From Spartobacteria bacterium (GTDB lineage Bacteria; Verrucomicrobiota; Verrucomicrobiia; Chthoniobacterales; UBA10450): a DNA stretch of 6,322 nucleotides. Every line of letters begins with the position of its first letter. The stretch's first letter is position 1. The position numbers and the translations under genes were made by a program. The notes under the pieces were generated by a model, which saw only the letters and a list, made by a program, of their open reading frames with translations, was not told the origin of the DNA and searched no databases. The DNA is taken from the NCBI GenBank assembly GCA_003445855.1, contig DMCG01000121.1:10849-17170 (forward strand). The letters run 5' to 3'. Below, one piece after another: positions 1 through 6,322 of this stretch.

Positions 1-2847
1 CTCAACCGCGCGCCGACGCTGCATCGATTGTCGATCCAGGCGTTTGAGCCGCAACTGATCGAAGGCGAAGCGATTCGCATCCATCCGCTCGTCTGCACCG
101 CCTACAACGCGGACTTCGACGGCGACCAAATGGCCGTGCACGTGCCGCTCTCCGTAGAAGCGCAATTGGAAGCGCGCATACTCATGCTCGCGCCGAATAA
201 CATTTTCTCGCCTTCAAGCGGTAAGCCGATTACGACTCCGTCGCAGGACATCACGCTCGGCTGCTATTACGTGACGCAAAATCCGCGATCGAAGAAAGAG
301 GACCACTATCTGCCGTTGTTCGATAACGCAATTGAAGTCGAATTCGCCGTGACCGATGGCGCGGTCAAAACGCACGATCGTATTCGCCTTAAGAATCCGG
401 ACTTCGGCCAGCAAACGATTTACGGAAACGCGGAAGCGAAGGTTATCGAGACGACTGCGGGTCGCGTTATTTTTAACGAGATTTGGCCGAAGGAGCTTGG
501 ATTCTTCAATAAAGCCGCGGGCAAGAAACAACTCAGCGACATCATCTGGCGCTGTTATCAGGTGGCCGGTCCGCAAAAAACCGTCGAGACGCTCGACAAA
601 CTGAAAGAGCTCGGATTCACCGAGGCGACGAAGGCCGGTATCTCGATCGGAATTTCGGACATGATCATTCCGAAAGAGAAGCAGACCGAGTTGGAGAACG
701 CTTACAAACAGATCCGGCAGGTCGAACAGCAATATCGCAAGGGCATCATCACGGACGGCGAACGCTACAACAAGATCATCGACATCTGGACGCATGCCGG
801 CGACGAAATCTCGAACGTCATGTTCCGTACTCTGGAACACAACGAGGGCCGCAAGGAATTGAATCCGGTTTATCTCATGGTCGATTCCGGTGCGCGTGGC
901 AATCGCCAACAGGTGCGGCAGCTCGCCGGTATGCGCGGTCTGATGGCGAAACCTTCAGGCGAAATCATCGAGCGTCCGATCACTTCAAATTTCCGCGAAG
1001 GTCTGAGCGTGCTCGAATATTTCATCTCGACGCACGGTGCGCGCAAAGGTTTGGCCGACACCGCGCTTAAGACTGCGGATTCAGGTTATCTCACGCGCAA
1101 ACTCGTGGATGCGTCGCAGGACGTAATCATCAACGAAATGGATTGCGGCACGGTCAACGGCATCACCGTCCGGCCGATCTACGAAGGCGACGAAGAAGTT
1201 GTCGATCTTAGCACGCGCATCATCGGTCGCGTCAGTTGTGAAACCGTTGTCGATCCTGTGGAAAAGAAAAAGAAAATTGTTAAGGCGAACCAACTCATCG
1301 ACGAAACAATCGCCGGGAATTTGCAACGCGTCGGCGTCGAGCAATTGAAGATTCGCTCGGTGCTGACGTGCGAATGCGGCCGCGGCGTGTGCGCACAATG
1401 CTACGGACGCAATTTGGCTACCGCCCAATTCGTGAAGCTTGGTGAAGCGGTCGGCATCATCGCCGCGCAATCAATCGGCGAGCCCGGCACACAGTTGACC
1501 ATGCGGACGTTCCACATCGGCGGAACGGCGAGTCAGACATTTAAACAGCCGATCATCAAGGCGAAGAACGACGGCAAACTTCAATTCAACGATCTCCGCA
1601 CCGTGCAAGCGCTCGACGGCAGTTGGATTGTGCTGAACAAAAACGGCTCGATCGGCGTACATAACGCGGAAGGGCGCGAACTGGAACGGTATAACGTCGT
1701 TATCGGCTCAGTCATTTCCAAGGCCGACGGTTCGAGCGTGAAGAAAGCCGAGACTTTCGTGCAGTGGGATCCGTACAACGTCCCGATTCTCACCGACAAG
1801 AGTGGCAAGATCGAATTCCGCGATTTGATCGCGGGCGTAACGATCAAGCGCGATGTCGATGAAGCGACCGGCCTGATGGGTACTGTCATCATCGAGCACA
1901 AAGAGGATTTGCATCCGCAGATCGTTATCGTCGGCGACAAGAAGGAAGTGCTCGCCAACTATTCGATCCCCGCGGGCGCTCACGTCATTGTCGAAGAAGG
2001 ACAAAAAGTTCGCGGTGGCGCACTGCTGGCGAAGACGCCGCGAAAAATTGCGAAGACCAAGGACATCACTGGTGGTCTGCCGCGCGTCGCGGAATTATTC
2101 GAAGCGCGCCGTCCGAAAGACGCGGCCGAGATCGCGAAGATCGACGGTATTGTCGAGATGGGCGGAACTGTTCGCGGAAAGCGGAAACTGATTCTGAAAG
2201 ATCCGGAAACCGGCTCCGAAGAAGAACATCTGATTTCGCTGACCAAACACATCATTGTGTTCAAAGGCGACTTAGTGAAGAAGGGTCAGCAGCTGACGGA
2301 AGGTCCTGTTGTGCCGCACGAAATTTTGGAAGTCTGTGGTCCGCAGGATTTGCAGGAGCATCTCGTCAACGAAGTGCAGGAAGTTTATCGACTGCAAGGT
2401 GTCGAGATTAACGACAAGCACATCGAGATCATCGTGCGGCAAATGTTGCGCAAGGTGAAGATCACCGATCCCGGCGACACATCGTTACTCTGGGGCGATC
2501 AGGTTGATCGGTTGAATTTCGAAAGCGAGAACGAGCGTGTGGTCGAGCAAGGCGGAAAACCGGCCGAAGCCACGCCGGTGCTCCTCGGCATTACAAAAGC
2601 CTCGCTGGAAACGGACAGCTTTATCTCGGCCGCATCCTTCCAGGACACGACCCGTGTGCTCACCGAAGCGGCCACGCTCGGCAAAGTCGATCGCCTCCGC
2701 GGATTTAAAGAGAACGTGATCATGGGGCACTTGATCCCGGCAGGCACCGGATTCCCCGCGCACCGCGAGATCAAACTTGTCGAAAAGGGCGAACCGATTG
2801 GCGCCGCGGTCATGGAAGAAGCGGAACCACAGCCGGCCATCGGATAA
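1..2847 (+). CDS. rpoC: DNA-directed RNA polymerase subunit beta' (RpoC), 3' part, cut by the left edge
   Basis: Largest catalytic subunit of RNA polymerase. The frame is open from base 1 (first residues [10 protein letters not shown]), so the true start lies upstream; the TTG at 28 is internal. Alignment by eye puts window residue 1 near E. coli residue 423, leaving 948 residues here. The catalytic Mg-binding motif NADFDGD is at residues 36-42 (Asp38, 40, 42). The bridge helix is around 345-370 ([20 protein letters not shown]). The second zinc site is complete: Cys382, Cys457, Cys464, Cys467. The trigger loop includes Met501, Arg502 and His505 (TMRTFHIGG). It is interrupted by an SI3-like insertion, roughly residues 512-680, before the loop resumes at [11 protein letters not shown] (686-696). 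The conserved C-terminal block ([30 protein letters not shown]) is intact. TAA stop at 2845-2847. rpoB would be expected upstream. Nothing looks broken. Confidence 0.98.
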   Translation, partial: LNRAPTLHRLSIQAFEPQLIEGEAIRIHPLVCTAYNADFDGDQMAVHVPLSVEAQLEARILMLAPNNIFSPSSGKPITTPSQDITLGCYYVTQNPRSKKEDHYLPLFDNAIEVEFAVTDGAVKTHDRIRLKNPDFGQQTIYGNAEAKVIETTAGRVIFNEIWPKELGFFNKAAGKKQLSDIIWRCYQVAGPQKTVETLDKLKELGFTEATKAGISIGISDMIIPKEKQTELENAYKQIRQVEQQYRKGIITDGERYNKIIDIWTHAGDEISNVMFRTLEHNEGRKELNPVYLMVDSGARGNRQQVRQLAGMRGLMAKPSGEIIERPITSNFREGLSVLEYFISTHGARKGLADTALKTADSGYLTRKLVDASQDVIINEMDCGTVNGITVRPIYEGDEEVVDLSTRIIGRVSCETVVDPVEKKKKIVKANQLIDETIAGNLQRVGVEQLKIRSVLTCECGRGVCAQCYGRNLATAQFVKLGEAVGIIAAQSIGEPGTQLTMRTFHIGGTASQTFKQPIIKAKNDGKLQFNDLRTVQALDGSWIVLNKNGSIGVHNAEGRELERYNVVIGSVISKADGSSVKKAETFVQWDPYNVPILTDKSGKIEFRDLIAGVTIKRDVDEATGLMGTVIIEHKEDLHPQIVIVGDKKEVLANYSIPAGAHVIVEEGQKVRGGALLAKTPRKIAKTKDITGGLPRVAELFEARRPKDAAEIAKIDGIVEMGGTVRGKRKLILKDPETGSEEEHLISLTKHIIVFKGDLVKKGQQLTEGPVVPHEILEVCGPQDLQEHLVNEVQEVYRLQGVEINDKHIEIIVRQMLRKVKITDPGDTSLLWGDQVDRLNFESENERVVEQGGKPAEATPVLLGITKASLETDSFISAASFQDTTRVLTEAATLGKVDRLRGFKENVIMGHLIPAGTGFPAHREIKLVEKGEPIGAAVMEEAEPQPAIG

Positions 2848-2856
2848 ACGTTGTTT

Positions 2857-2930
2857 GGTAGGGCGAGGCTCCGTCGAGCCGACAATTTCATCTGTGACAA
2901 TTCTTCGGCTCCGCAGAGCGTCGCCCTACC
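2857..2930. repeat. 74-bp palindromic element between rpoC and the adenosyltransferase gene
   Basis: The ends are a perfect 10-nt inverted repeat, GGTAGGGCGA (2857-2866) and TCGCCCTACC (2921-2930). Over 24 nt the two arms still match at about 20 positions when one is reverse-complemented. Each arm also has its own small hairpin: GGCTC/GAGCC at 2867-2871/2876-2880, and GCTC/GAGC at 2908-2911/2916-2919. The element starts 9 bp after the rpoC stop and ends 9 bp before the next ATG. The transcript could fold into a three-way or cruciform-like structure. It lacks a U-tract, so it is not a classical intrinsic terminator. It shares its ends with the element inside ligD (5888-5971). Confidence 0.85.
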
Positions 2931-2939
2931 GATAGACCT

Positions 2940-3503
2940 ATGTCGATCGCGACGAAAACCGGTGACAAAGGCGAAACCTCGCTCATGTACGGGCGGCGGC
3001 TTTCGAAAGCTGATCGGCGCGTCGACGCTTATGGCTGCGTCGATGAGCTGAATGCCGCGCTTGGTCTCGCGCGGTCGATTTGCAGCGAAAAATTTGTTTC
3101 AGAGCAAATTTTCGCTGTGCAAAAAGATTTGATCATCGTGATGGGTGAACTCGCCACCGCGCCGCAAGATCGACAACGTTACGTCAAAGACGGATTTCAG
3201 CTCACCAGCGGGGAAATGGTTGATCGAATCACGGCGGTGATTGTCGATCTTGAAAAAGATAAATCGCTTTATCCGAAAGATTGGGTGATTCCCGGCGCGA
3301 CACCCATTTCCGCGGCGCTTGATTTCGCTCGAACAACTTGCCGGCACGCAGAGCGCCGTGTCGCGATGCTGATTGTCGATGAAAAAGATTTCAACCCAGA
3401 GATTTTGCGCTATCTCAATCGCCTTTCCGACCTTTGCTGGATTCTCGCGCGCTATGCTGAAAAGTCGTCCGATAACCGCAAATCAGGGACGTCAAATCGT
3501 TAA
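2940..3503 (+). CDS. PduO-type corrinoid (cob(I)alamin) adenosyltransferase
   Basis: Transfers the 5'-deoxyadenosyl group of ATP to cob(I)alamin, giving adenosylcobalamin; family members are cytosolic trimers. The 187 residues match the usual length. Visible family motifs are the N-terminal ATP-binding stretch TKTGDKGETSL (5-15), GRRLSKADRRVDAYG (18-32) leading into VDELNAALG (34-42), then PGATP (118-122), the helix RTTCRHAERR (131-140) with the conserved Arg/Glu pair Arg135 and Glu138, and RYLNRLSDL (157-165). The ATG at 2940 gives the full N-terminal motif. No Shine-Dalgarno sequence precedes it; the upstream bases are the end of a palindromic element and GATAGACCT. It lies 92 bp after rpoC and 78 bp before rpsB. 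No B12-dependent enzyme or cobalamin riboswitch is visible nearby. Orthologues are named pduO, cobO or MMAB-like, so I leave the symbol blank. Confidence 0.93.
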   Translation: MSIATKTGDKGETSLMYGRRLSKADRRVDAYGCVDELNAALGLARSICSEKFVSEQIFAVQKDLIIVMGELATAPQDRQRYVKDGFQLTSGEMVDRITAVIVDLEKDKSLYPKDWVIPGATPISAALDFARTTCRHAERRVAMLIVDEKDFNPEILRYLNRLSDLCWILARYAEKSSDNRKSGTSNR

Positions 3504-3511
3504 CATTCTGT

Positions 3512-3537
3512 TTGCCTTTGCCTTAGCGGTGTAGCAT
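3512..3537 (+). promoter_or_regulatory. Possible weak promoter in the rpsB leader
   Basis: The 78-bp gap before rpsB contains a short direct repeat TTTGCC TTTGCC (3511-3522) followed by TAGCAT (3532-3537). TTGCCT at 3512-3517 resembles a -35 box and TAGCAT a -10 box, but the 14-nt spacing is short. TGTTTG at 3509-3514 would give a 17-nt spacing with a poorer -35 match. A promoter here is plausible because rpsB-tsf is often transcribed as its own unit. This is inference from weak consensus matches only. Confidence 0.25.
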
Positions 3538-3581
3538 CTTCCCCGTCCGCCGCGCCAGCCCGGCCGGCATGAAATTTTTCT

Positions 3582-4313
3582 ATGGCGGATACGACAGAAC
3601 TAGTGCCTGAGCTTCTTGAAGCGGGCGTGCATTTTGGTCACCAGACCAAGCGCTGGAACCCGAAGATGAAGCCTTACATTTTCGAAAAACGTAATCAGAT
3701 CTACATCATCAATCTGGACAAGACCGTCGTTCAACTTCGGCGCGCGACGGAATTTCTTCAGGAAGTCACTCGCCGCGGAGGCAAGATTTTGTTTGTCGGT
3801 TGTAAAAAGCAGGCGCAAGAAGCGGTGAAGGAAGCGGCGCTGGCTTGCGGGCAATTTTATGTCAATCAGCGCTGGCTTGGCGGCACCTTGACCAACCTAT
3901 CGACGATCCGCAAGAGCATTGGGCGGTTGAAGTTCATCGAGCAGATCGAGCAATCGCCTGATTACAAAAAGATGGGCAAACAGGAGCTGGCCGCACTCAA
4001 TCGCGAGGCCGCGAAACTCCGTCGCAACCTCGACGGCATACTCGAGATGTCGCAGTTACCCGACGCGATGATCGTGATCGATACGACGCGCGAACAAAAT
4101 GCGGTCAATGAAGCGCGTCGACTTGGGATTCTAGTCGTTGCCATTGTCGACACCAATTCGGATCCCGAAATGGTCGATTACCCGATCGCGGGAAACGATG
4201 ACGCGATCCGCGCCATTCGCGTGATACTGCAAAAACTGGTCGACGCTATTGTTTCGGCAACCGGCGAAGCGCGAATTCGCGAGCAAGTCGAGATGGCGGG
4301 CGTTTCCGCGTGA
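3582..4313 (+). CDS. rpsB: 30S ribosomal protein S2
   Basis: Small-subunit ribosomal protein that binds 16S rRNA on the back of the 30S, near the head-body junction and protein S1. The 243 residues match the family's normal length. Signature 1 is at residues 11-29 (LLEAGVHFGHQTKRWNPKM) and signature 2 at 190-208 (DTNSDP, then DYPIAGNDDA). Between them are the RWLGGTLTN block and a basic helical segment, EQIEQSPDYKKMGKQEL and following, which forms the protruding coiled coil in known S2 structures. The ATG at 3582 starts directly before the conserved N-terminus. It has no Shine-Dalgarno sequence; the preceding bases are GAAATTTTTCT. tsf follows after 57 bp, the common rpsB-tsf pairing, so co-transcription is likely. 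Confidence 0.98.
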   Translation: MADTTELVPELLEAGVHFGHQTKRWNPKMKPYIFEKRNQIYIINLDKTVVQLRRATEFLQEVTRRGGKILFVGCKKQAQEAVKEAALACGQFYVNQRWLGGTLTNLSTIRKSIGRLKFIEQIEQSPDYKKMGKQELAALNREAAKLRRNLDGILEMSQLPDAMIVIDTTREQNAVNEARRLGILVVAIVDTNSDPEMVDYPIAGNDDAIRAIRVILQKLVDAIVSATGEARIREQVEMAGVSA

Positions 4314-4370
4314 TCGGCCGGGGAGATTGTCGATCTTAGCGTTTCCTTCGTCTTTGAAATTTCGGTTCCA

Positions 4371-4988
4371 ATGAAAGCAACCGTAGATATTGATCCACAA
4401 CTGGTAAAAAAACTGCGCGAAAAAACCAACGCGGGCATGATGGATTGCAAACGCGCGCTGGCCGAAACGGGCGGCGATTTGGAAAAAGCGGAGACGATTT
4501 TGCGCACCAAAGGGATTGCGAGCGCGAGCAAGAAAGCATCACGCGCGACCAGGGAAGGGATCGTTGCGTCCTACATTCACTTGCAAGGCAAAGTAGGCGT
4601 GCTTGTAGAAGTAAACTGCGAGACGGATTTCGTTGCGAAGAACGAAAATTTCCGCGTGTTCGTGAAGGATATTACTCTGCACATCGCCGCGGCGCATCCG
4701 CTTTACGTCAGCCGCGAGGATGTTCCGGTGAAAACAATGGAGACCGAACGCACGATTTACCAGGCGCAAGTAAAGGACAAGCCGGCCAACGTCGTGAATA
4801 AAATTGTCGATGGAAAACTGGACAAATTTTACAGCACGGTCTGCTTGCTCGAGCAGGGTTTTATCAAAAATCCCGACCAGACGATCAACGACCTGGTAAA
4901 AGCAAAGATCGCCGAGCTGGGCGAAAACATCGTGGTCCGGCGTTTTACGCGATATCTCGTGGGCGAGGCTCTGCCTGCGGAAGCGTAG
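4371..4988 (+). CDS. tsf: Translation elongation factor Ts (short form)
   Basis: Guanine-nucleotide exchange factor that displaces GDP from EF-Tu in the cytosol. The N-terminal UBA-like domain is at about residues 5-50 with the signature LREKTNAGMMDCKRAL (15-30). The core exchange motif EVNCETDFVAKNE is at 80-92 and includes Thr85-Asp86-Phe87-Val88, the segment that contacts EF-Tu. At 205 residues it is much shorter than E. coli EF-Ts (about 280) and close to the Thermus-type short form, which has a single core subdomain and works as a dimer; dimerisation here is inferred. The C-terminal helix region (GENIVVRRFTRYLVGEA) is intact, so this is not a truncation. No clear ribosome binding site precedes the ATG. 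pyrH, which often follows tsf, is absent; repeats follow instead. Confidence 0.97.
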   Translation: MKATVDIDPQLVKKLREKTNAGMMDCKRALAETGGDLEKAETILRTKGIASASKKASRATREGIVASYIHLQGKVGVLVEVNCETDFVAKNENFRVFVKDITLHIAAAHPLYVSREDVPVKTMETERTIYQAQVKDKPANVVNKIVDGKLDKFYSTVCLLEQGFIKNPDQTINDLVKAKIAELGENIVVRRFTRYLVGEALPAEA

Positions 4989-5005
4989 AAGAGTTCGCCC
5001 TGTAG

Positions 5006-5024
5006 CGGCGGTCTATGACCGCCG
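5006..5024. repeat. Perfect hairpin after tsf, solo half of the TGTAGCGGCGG repeat
   Basis: CGGCGGTC (5006-5013), loop TAT, GACCGCCG (5017-5024): a perfect 8-bp stem with a 3-nt loop, 17 bp after the tsf stop. It is preceded by TGTAG (5001-5005), so TGTAGCGGCGGTC (5001-5013) recurs almost exactly at 5120-5132 (TGTAGCGGCGGTC). No U-tract follows, so it is at best a weak or factor-assisted terminator of the rpsB-tsf transcript. It may equally be a transcript-end stabiliser or simply a repeat remnant. Confidence 0.7.
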
Positions 5025-5119
5025 GAAGATGTGGAACCGGCCTTAATGCCGCGATCCCCCGGGACGAAGGAATCGATAAAAAACTGCATTGATCTGCGCA
5101 ATCTGCGGTTACTTGAAAT
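5025..5119. other. Non-coding spacer between two palindromic repeats
   Basis: No convincing coding frame. It holds a small hairpin, CGGC (5038-5041) with GCCG (5048-5051); the palindrome CCCGGG (5058-5063); and a 7-nt direct repeat ATCTGCG at 5092-5098 and 5101-5107. These resemble remnants of dispersed intergenic repeats. I recognise no promoter. Confidence 0.4.
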
Positions 5120-5210
5120 TGTAGCGGCGGTCGGCGCTTGCCCTGAGCGAGGTCGAATGGAACCGTCGCTCGGTACATCGACAATCGACGCTCACAGAGC
5201 GTCGCTACAG
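5120..5210. repeat. 91-bp mosaic palindromic element upstream of ligD
   Basis: The ends are an imperfect inverted repeat: TGTAGCGGCG (5120-5129) and, reverse-complemented from the right end, TGTAGCGACG (5200-5209), 9 of 10 identical. Inside are two further hairpins. One is imperfect: GAGCGA (5145-5150) pairs with TCGCTC (5166-5171), extended by GGT/ACC. The other is perfect: CGACGCTC (5186-5193), loop ACA, GAGCGTCG (5197-5204). The element ends 6 bp before the ligD ATG, so the ligD ribosome entry region lies in or beside a strong hairpin. It resembles the other window repeats in design: conserved ends with variable self-pairing stems. Confidence 0.75.
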
Positions 5211-5216
5211 AATTTG

Positions 5217-6322
5217 ATGGGACTGAAAACTTACAAAGCGAAACGCGACTTTTCGAAAACAGCTGAGCCGAAAGGGGGCAAGCCGTTGCCGAAACGGGTG
5301 AAAGGCGCATCGCGCTTCGTGATTCAGAAACACGATGCCAGCCGTTTGCACTACGATTTTCGGCTGGAAATGGAAAGCGTCCTGAAATCATGGGCGATTC
5401 CGAAAGGTTTGCCGTGGGCGCATGGCGAAAAACATCTCGCCGTCGAAGTGGAGGATCATCCGCTCGAATACGCGACTTTCGAAGGCGTGATTCCGGAAGG
5501 ACAGTACGGCGGCGGCACGGTCATGGTTTGGGACCGCGGCAACTACTATGTTTATGGCGAACAGCCCGTGAAATCGCTGGGCGAAGGCAAACTGCATCTC
5601 GTCCTCGAAGGCGACAAAGCAAAAGGCGAATGGACGCTTGTTCGCATCCGCAGCGATGAAGCGAAAAATCAGTGGTTGATCTTGAAAACGGGAGCGAGCG
5701 CAAAACCACTTTCGAGAAAGCGCGAAGGTCAGTCGGTCAAAACAGGTCGCACAATGAAGCAAATCGCCGAAGATCGCGACGCCGAATGGGAATCGAATCG
5801 CGAAGAAAAACATCCGAGCGCAAGATCGACATTGAAAGCGCGCATCAAAGCGGCGCTTAAAAAAAAAGACGCGCGCGAAGATAAATCGGTAGGGCGCGAC
5901 GGCCCGTCGCGCCGACAAATCGAATCTGATAAAACGAAATTCGACGGACGCCTCGGAGAGTCGTCCCTACCATCCGCTAAACTGCGATTCATCGAGCCGA
6001 TGAAACCGCGGCTGGTCGATGAACCGCCGAAACATGGCGATTGGATTTACGAATTAAAGTTCGACGGCATTCGCGCGATCGCGGTCAAGGATGGCAGCAA
6101 AGTGAATTTGATTTCGCGAAACGGGAATGAACTGCGCGCGCGTTTCCCCGGGATCGCCGATGCGGTGAAGAAATTGTCGATCCAGGAATGTGTGATTGAT
6201 GGCGAAGTGGTCGCGCTCGACGAAGAAGGCCGCTCATCGTTTCAACTGTTGCAGGCACTTGAGCTGGAGGGCCGAAAATCGCCTGTCCGTTTTTACGTTT
6301 TCGATTTGCTCCAGCTCGACGG
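5217..6322 (+). CDS. ligD: ATP-dependent DNA ligase LigD (phosphoesterase-ligase), 5' part, cut by the right edge
   Basis: Bacterial NHEJ ligase that trims 3' ends and seals double-strand breaks with Ku. The frame runs without a stop to the right edge (368 full codons). The 3'-phosphoesterase domain spans about residues 33-157. All residues known to matter in Pseudomonas LigD are present at a constant offset: His39, His45, Asp47, Arg49, His81, Tyr85; VIPEGQYGGG (91-100) is also typical. After a basic linker (158-260) the ligase domain begins. Motif I is ELKFDGIR with nucleophile Lys281; RNG is at 301-303, DGE of motif III at 328-330, and FYVFDLLQLDG (motif IIIa) at the edge. The remaining ligase part, its OB fold and a possible polymerase domain would lie downstream. 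The ATG at 5217 is followed by a normal basic N-terminus; TTG at 5214 is an alternative. No Shine-Dalgarno sequence is seen. The linker contains an A9 run and an in-frame repeat. Confidence 0.94.
   Translation, partial: MGLKTYKAKRDFSKTAEPKGGKPLPKRVKGASRFVIQKHDASRLHYDFRLEMESVLKSWAIPKGLPWAHGEKHLAVEVEDHPLEYATFEGVIPEGQYGGGTVMVWDRGNYYVYGEQPVKSLGEGKLHLVLEGDKAKGEWTLVRIRSDEAKNQWLILKTGASAKPLSRKREGQSVKTGRTMKQIAEDRDAEWESNREEKHPSARSTLKARIKAALKKKDAREDKSVGRDGPSRRQIESDKTKFDGRLGESSLPSAKLRFIEPMKPRLVDEPPKHGDWIYELKFDGIRAIAVKDGSKVNLISRNGNELRARFPGIADAVKKLSIQECVIDGEVVALDEEGRSSFQLLQALELEGRKSPVRFYVFDLLQLD
5859..5867 (+). other. Run of nine A in the ligD linker (possible slippage site)
   Basis: The zero frame reads CTT AAA AAA AAA GAC. 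One extra A would give a stop at 5882-5884 (TAA); one fewer A would give a stop at 5890-5892 (TAG, supplied by the repeat end GGTAGGG). Either product would hold the complete phosphoesterase domain and no ligase domain. The run itself is seen directly; any functional slippage is inference. Confidence 0.5.
5888..5971. repeat. 84-bp palindromic element inserted in frame inside ligD
   Basis: The ends GGTAGGG (5888-5894) and CCCTACC (5965-5971) form a perfect 7-nt inverted repeat, the same terminal sequence as the element after rpoC. The left arm has a strong hairpin: GGCGCGAC (5893-5900), 5-nt loop, GTCGCGCC (5906-5913). The length of 84 bp is a multiple of three, and no stop arises. It encodes about residues 225-252, from VGRDGPSRR to GESSLP, lying between the last phosphoesterase strand and the start of the ligase domain. 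The encoded stretch matches no LigD motif that I recognise. Confidence 0.8.

Noticed and set aside
28..30. TTG at 28 as the start of a shorter RpoC
   Set aside because: The conserved [10 protein letters not shown] motif is coded in frame from base 1, so the gene continues upstream of the window.
214..909. 231-residue reading frame on the minus strand inside rpoC
   Set aside because: It lies entirely opposite conserved rpoC codons, has no recognisable domain and no own promoter or ribosome site; it is an antisense shadow.
1534..2040. Foreign insertion inside rpoC
   Set aside because: The extra segment sits at the known SI3 position of the trigger loop, as in other bacterial lineages such as E. 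coli, and reads as normal coding sequence.
2857..2930. Cobalamin riboswitch upstream of the adenosyltransferase
   Set aside because: The gap is only 92 bp, is taken up by a simple palindrome, and lacks a B12-box-like sequence.
2851..3051. 66-residue + strand frame across the palindrome and the adenosyltransferase start
   Set aside because: It overlaps the well-supported adenosyltransferase in another frame and its first half is just the repeat; no family resemblance.
5006..5024. Hairpin as a classical intrinsic terminator of tsf
   Set aside because: The stem is perfect but is followed by GAAGATGTGG and not by a U-tract.
5092..5107. CRISPR-like direct repeats (ATCTGCG twice)
   Set aside because: Only two 7-nt copies with a 2-nt gap; no spacer pattern and no cas gene.
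5388..5918. 176-residue minus-strand frame opposite ligD
   Set aside because: Rich in Phe, Arg and Ala as expected for the complement of a Lys/Glu-rich linker; the + strand frame has all LigD catalytic residues.

Overview
The window reads as ordinary chromosomal DNA of a moderately GC-rich bacterium, with all genes on the + strand. In order it holds the 3' two thirds of rpoC (open at the left edge), a PduO-type cob(I)alamin adenosyltransferase gene, rpsB, tsf, a 228-bp spacer full of palindromic repeats, and the 5' part of ligD (open at the right edge). Several traits suggest Verrucomicrobiota, perhaps the Chthoniobacterales/Spartobacteria side: a short EF-Ts, an RpoC with a large trigger-loop insertion, starts without Shine-Dalgarno sequences, and short palindromes of the GGTAGGGCG / TGTAGCGGCGG type. 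This assignment is inference from pattern memory, not from a search.

Bases 1-4988 are a gene-expression block. RpoC is the catalytic beta' subunit of RNA polymerase, S2 belongs to the small ribosomal subunit, and EF-Ts recharges EF-Tu. The odd member is the adenosyltransferase, which makes the coenzyme form of vitamin B12 and lies between rpoC and rpsB. A 74-bp palindromic element fills almost the whole rpoC-adenosyltransferase gap, with 9 bp left on each side.

Bases 4989-5216 hold no gene. They contain one perfect hairpin just after tsf and a larger mosaic palindrome that ends 6 bp before the ligD start.

From 5217 to the right edge an uninterrupted frame encodes LigD, the bacterial NHEJ ligase, with an N-terminal 3'-phosphoesterase domain followed by the ATP-dependent ligase domain. 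No Ku gene lies in the window. The interdomain linker carries the two most interesting signals. One is an 84-bp palindromic element of the same family as the intergenic ones, sitting in frame as about 28 codons. The other is a run of nine A just upstream of it, where a one-base slip in either direction would stop translation within about 10 codons and leave a phosphoesterase-only product.

I see no CRISPR array, tRNA, rRNA, transposase or defence system. The window's novelty lies in the repeat family and its insertion into ligD, not in an unknown multi-gene system.
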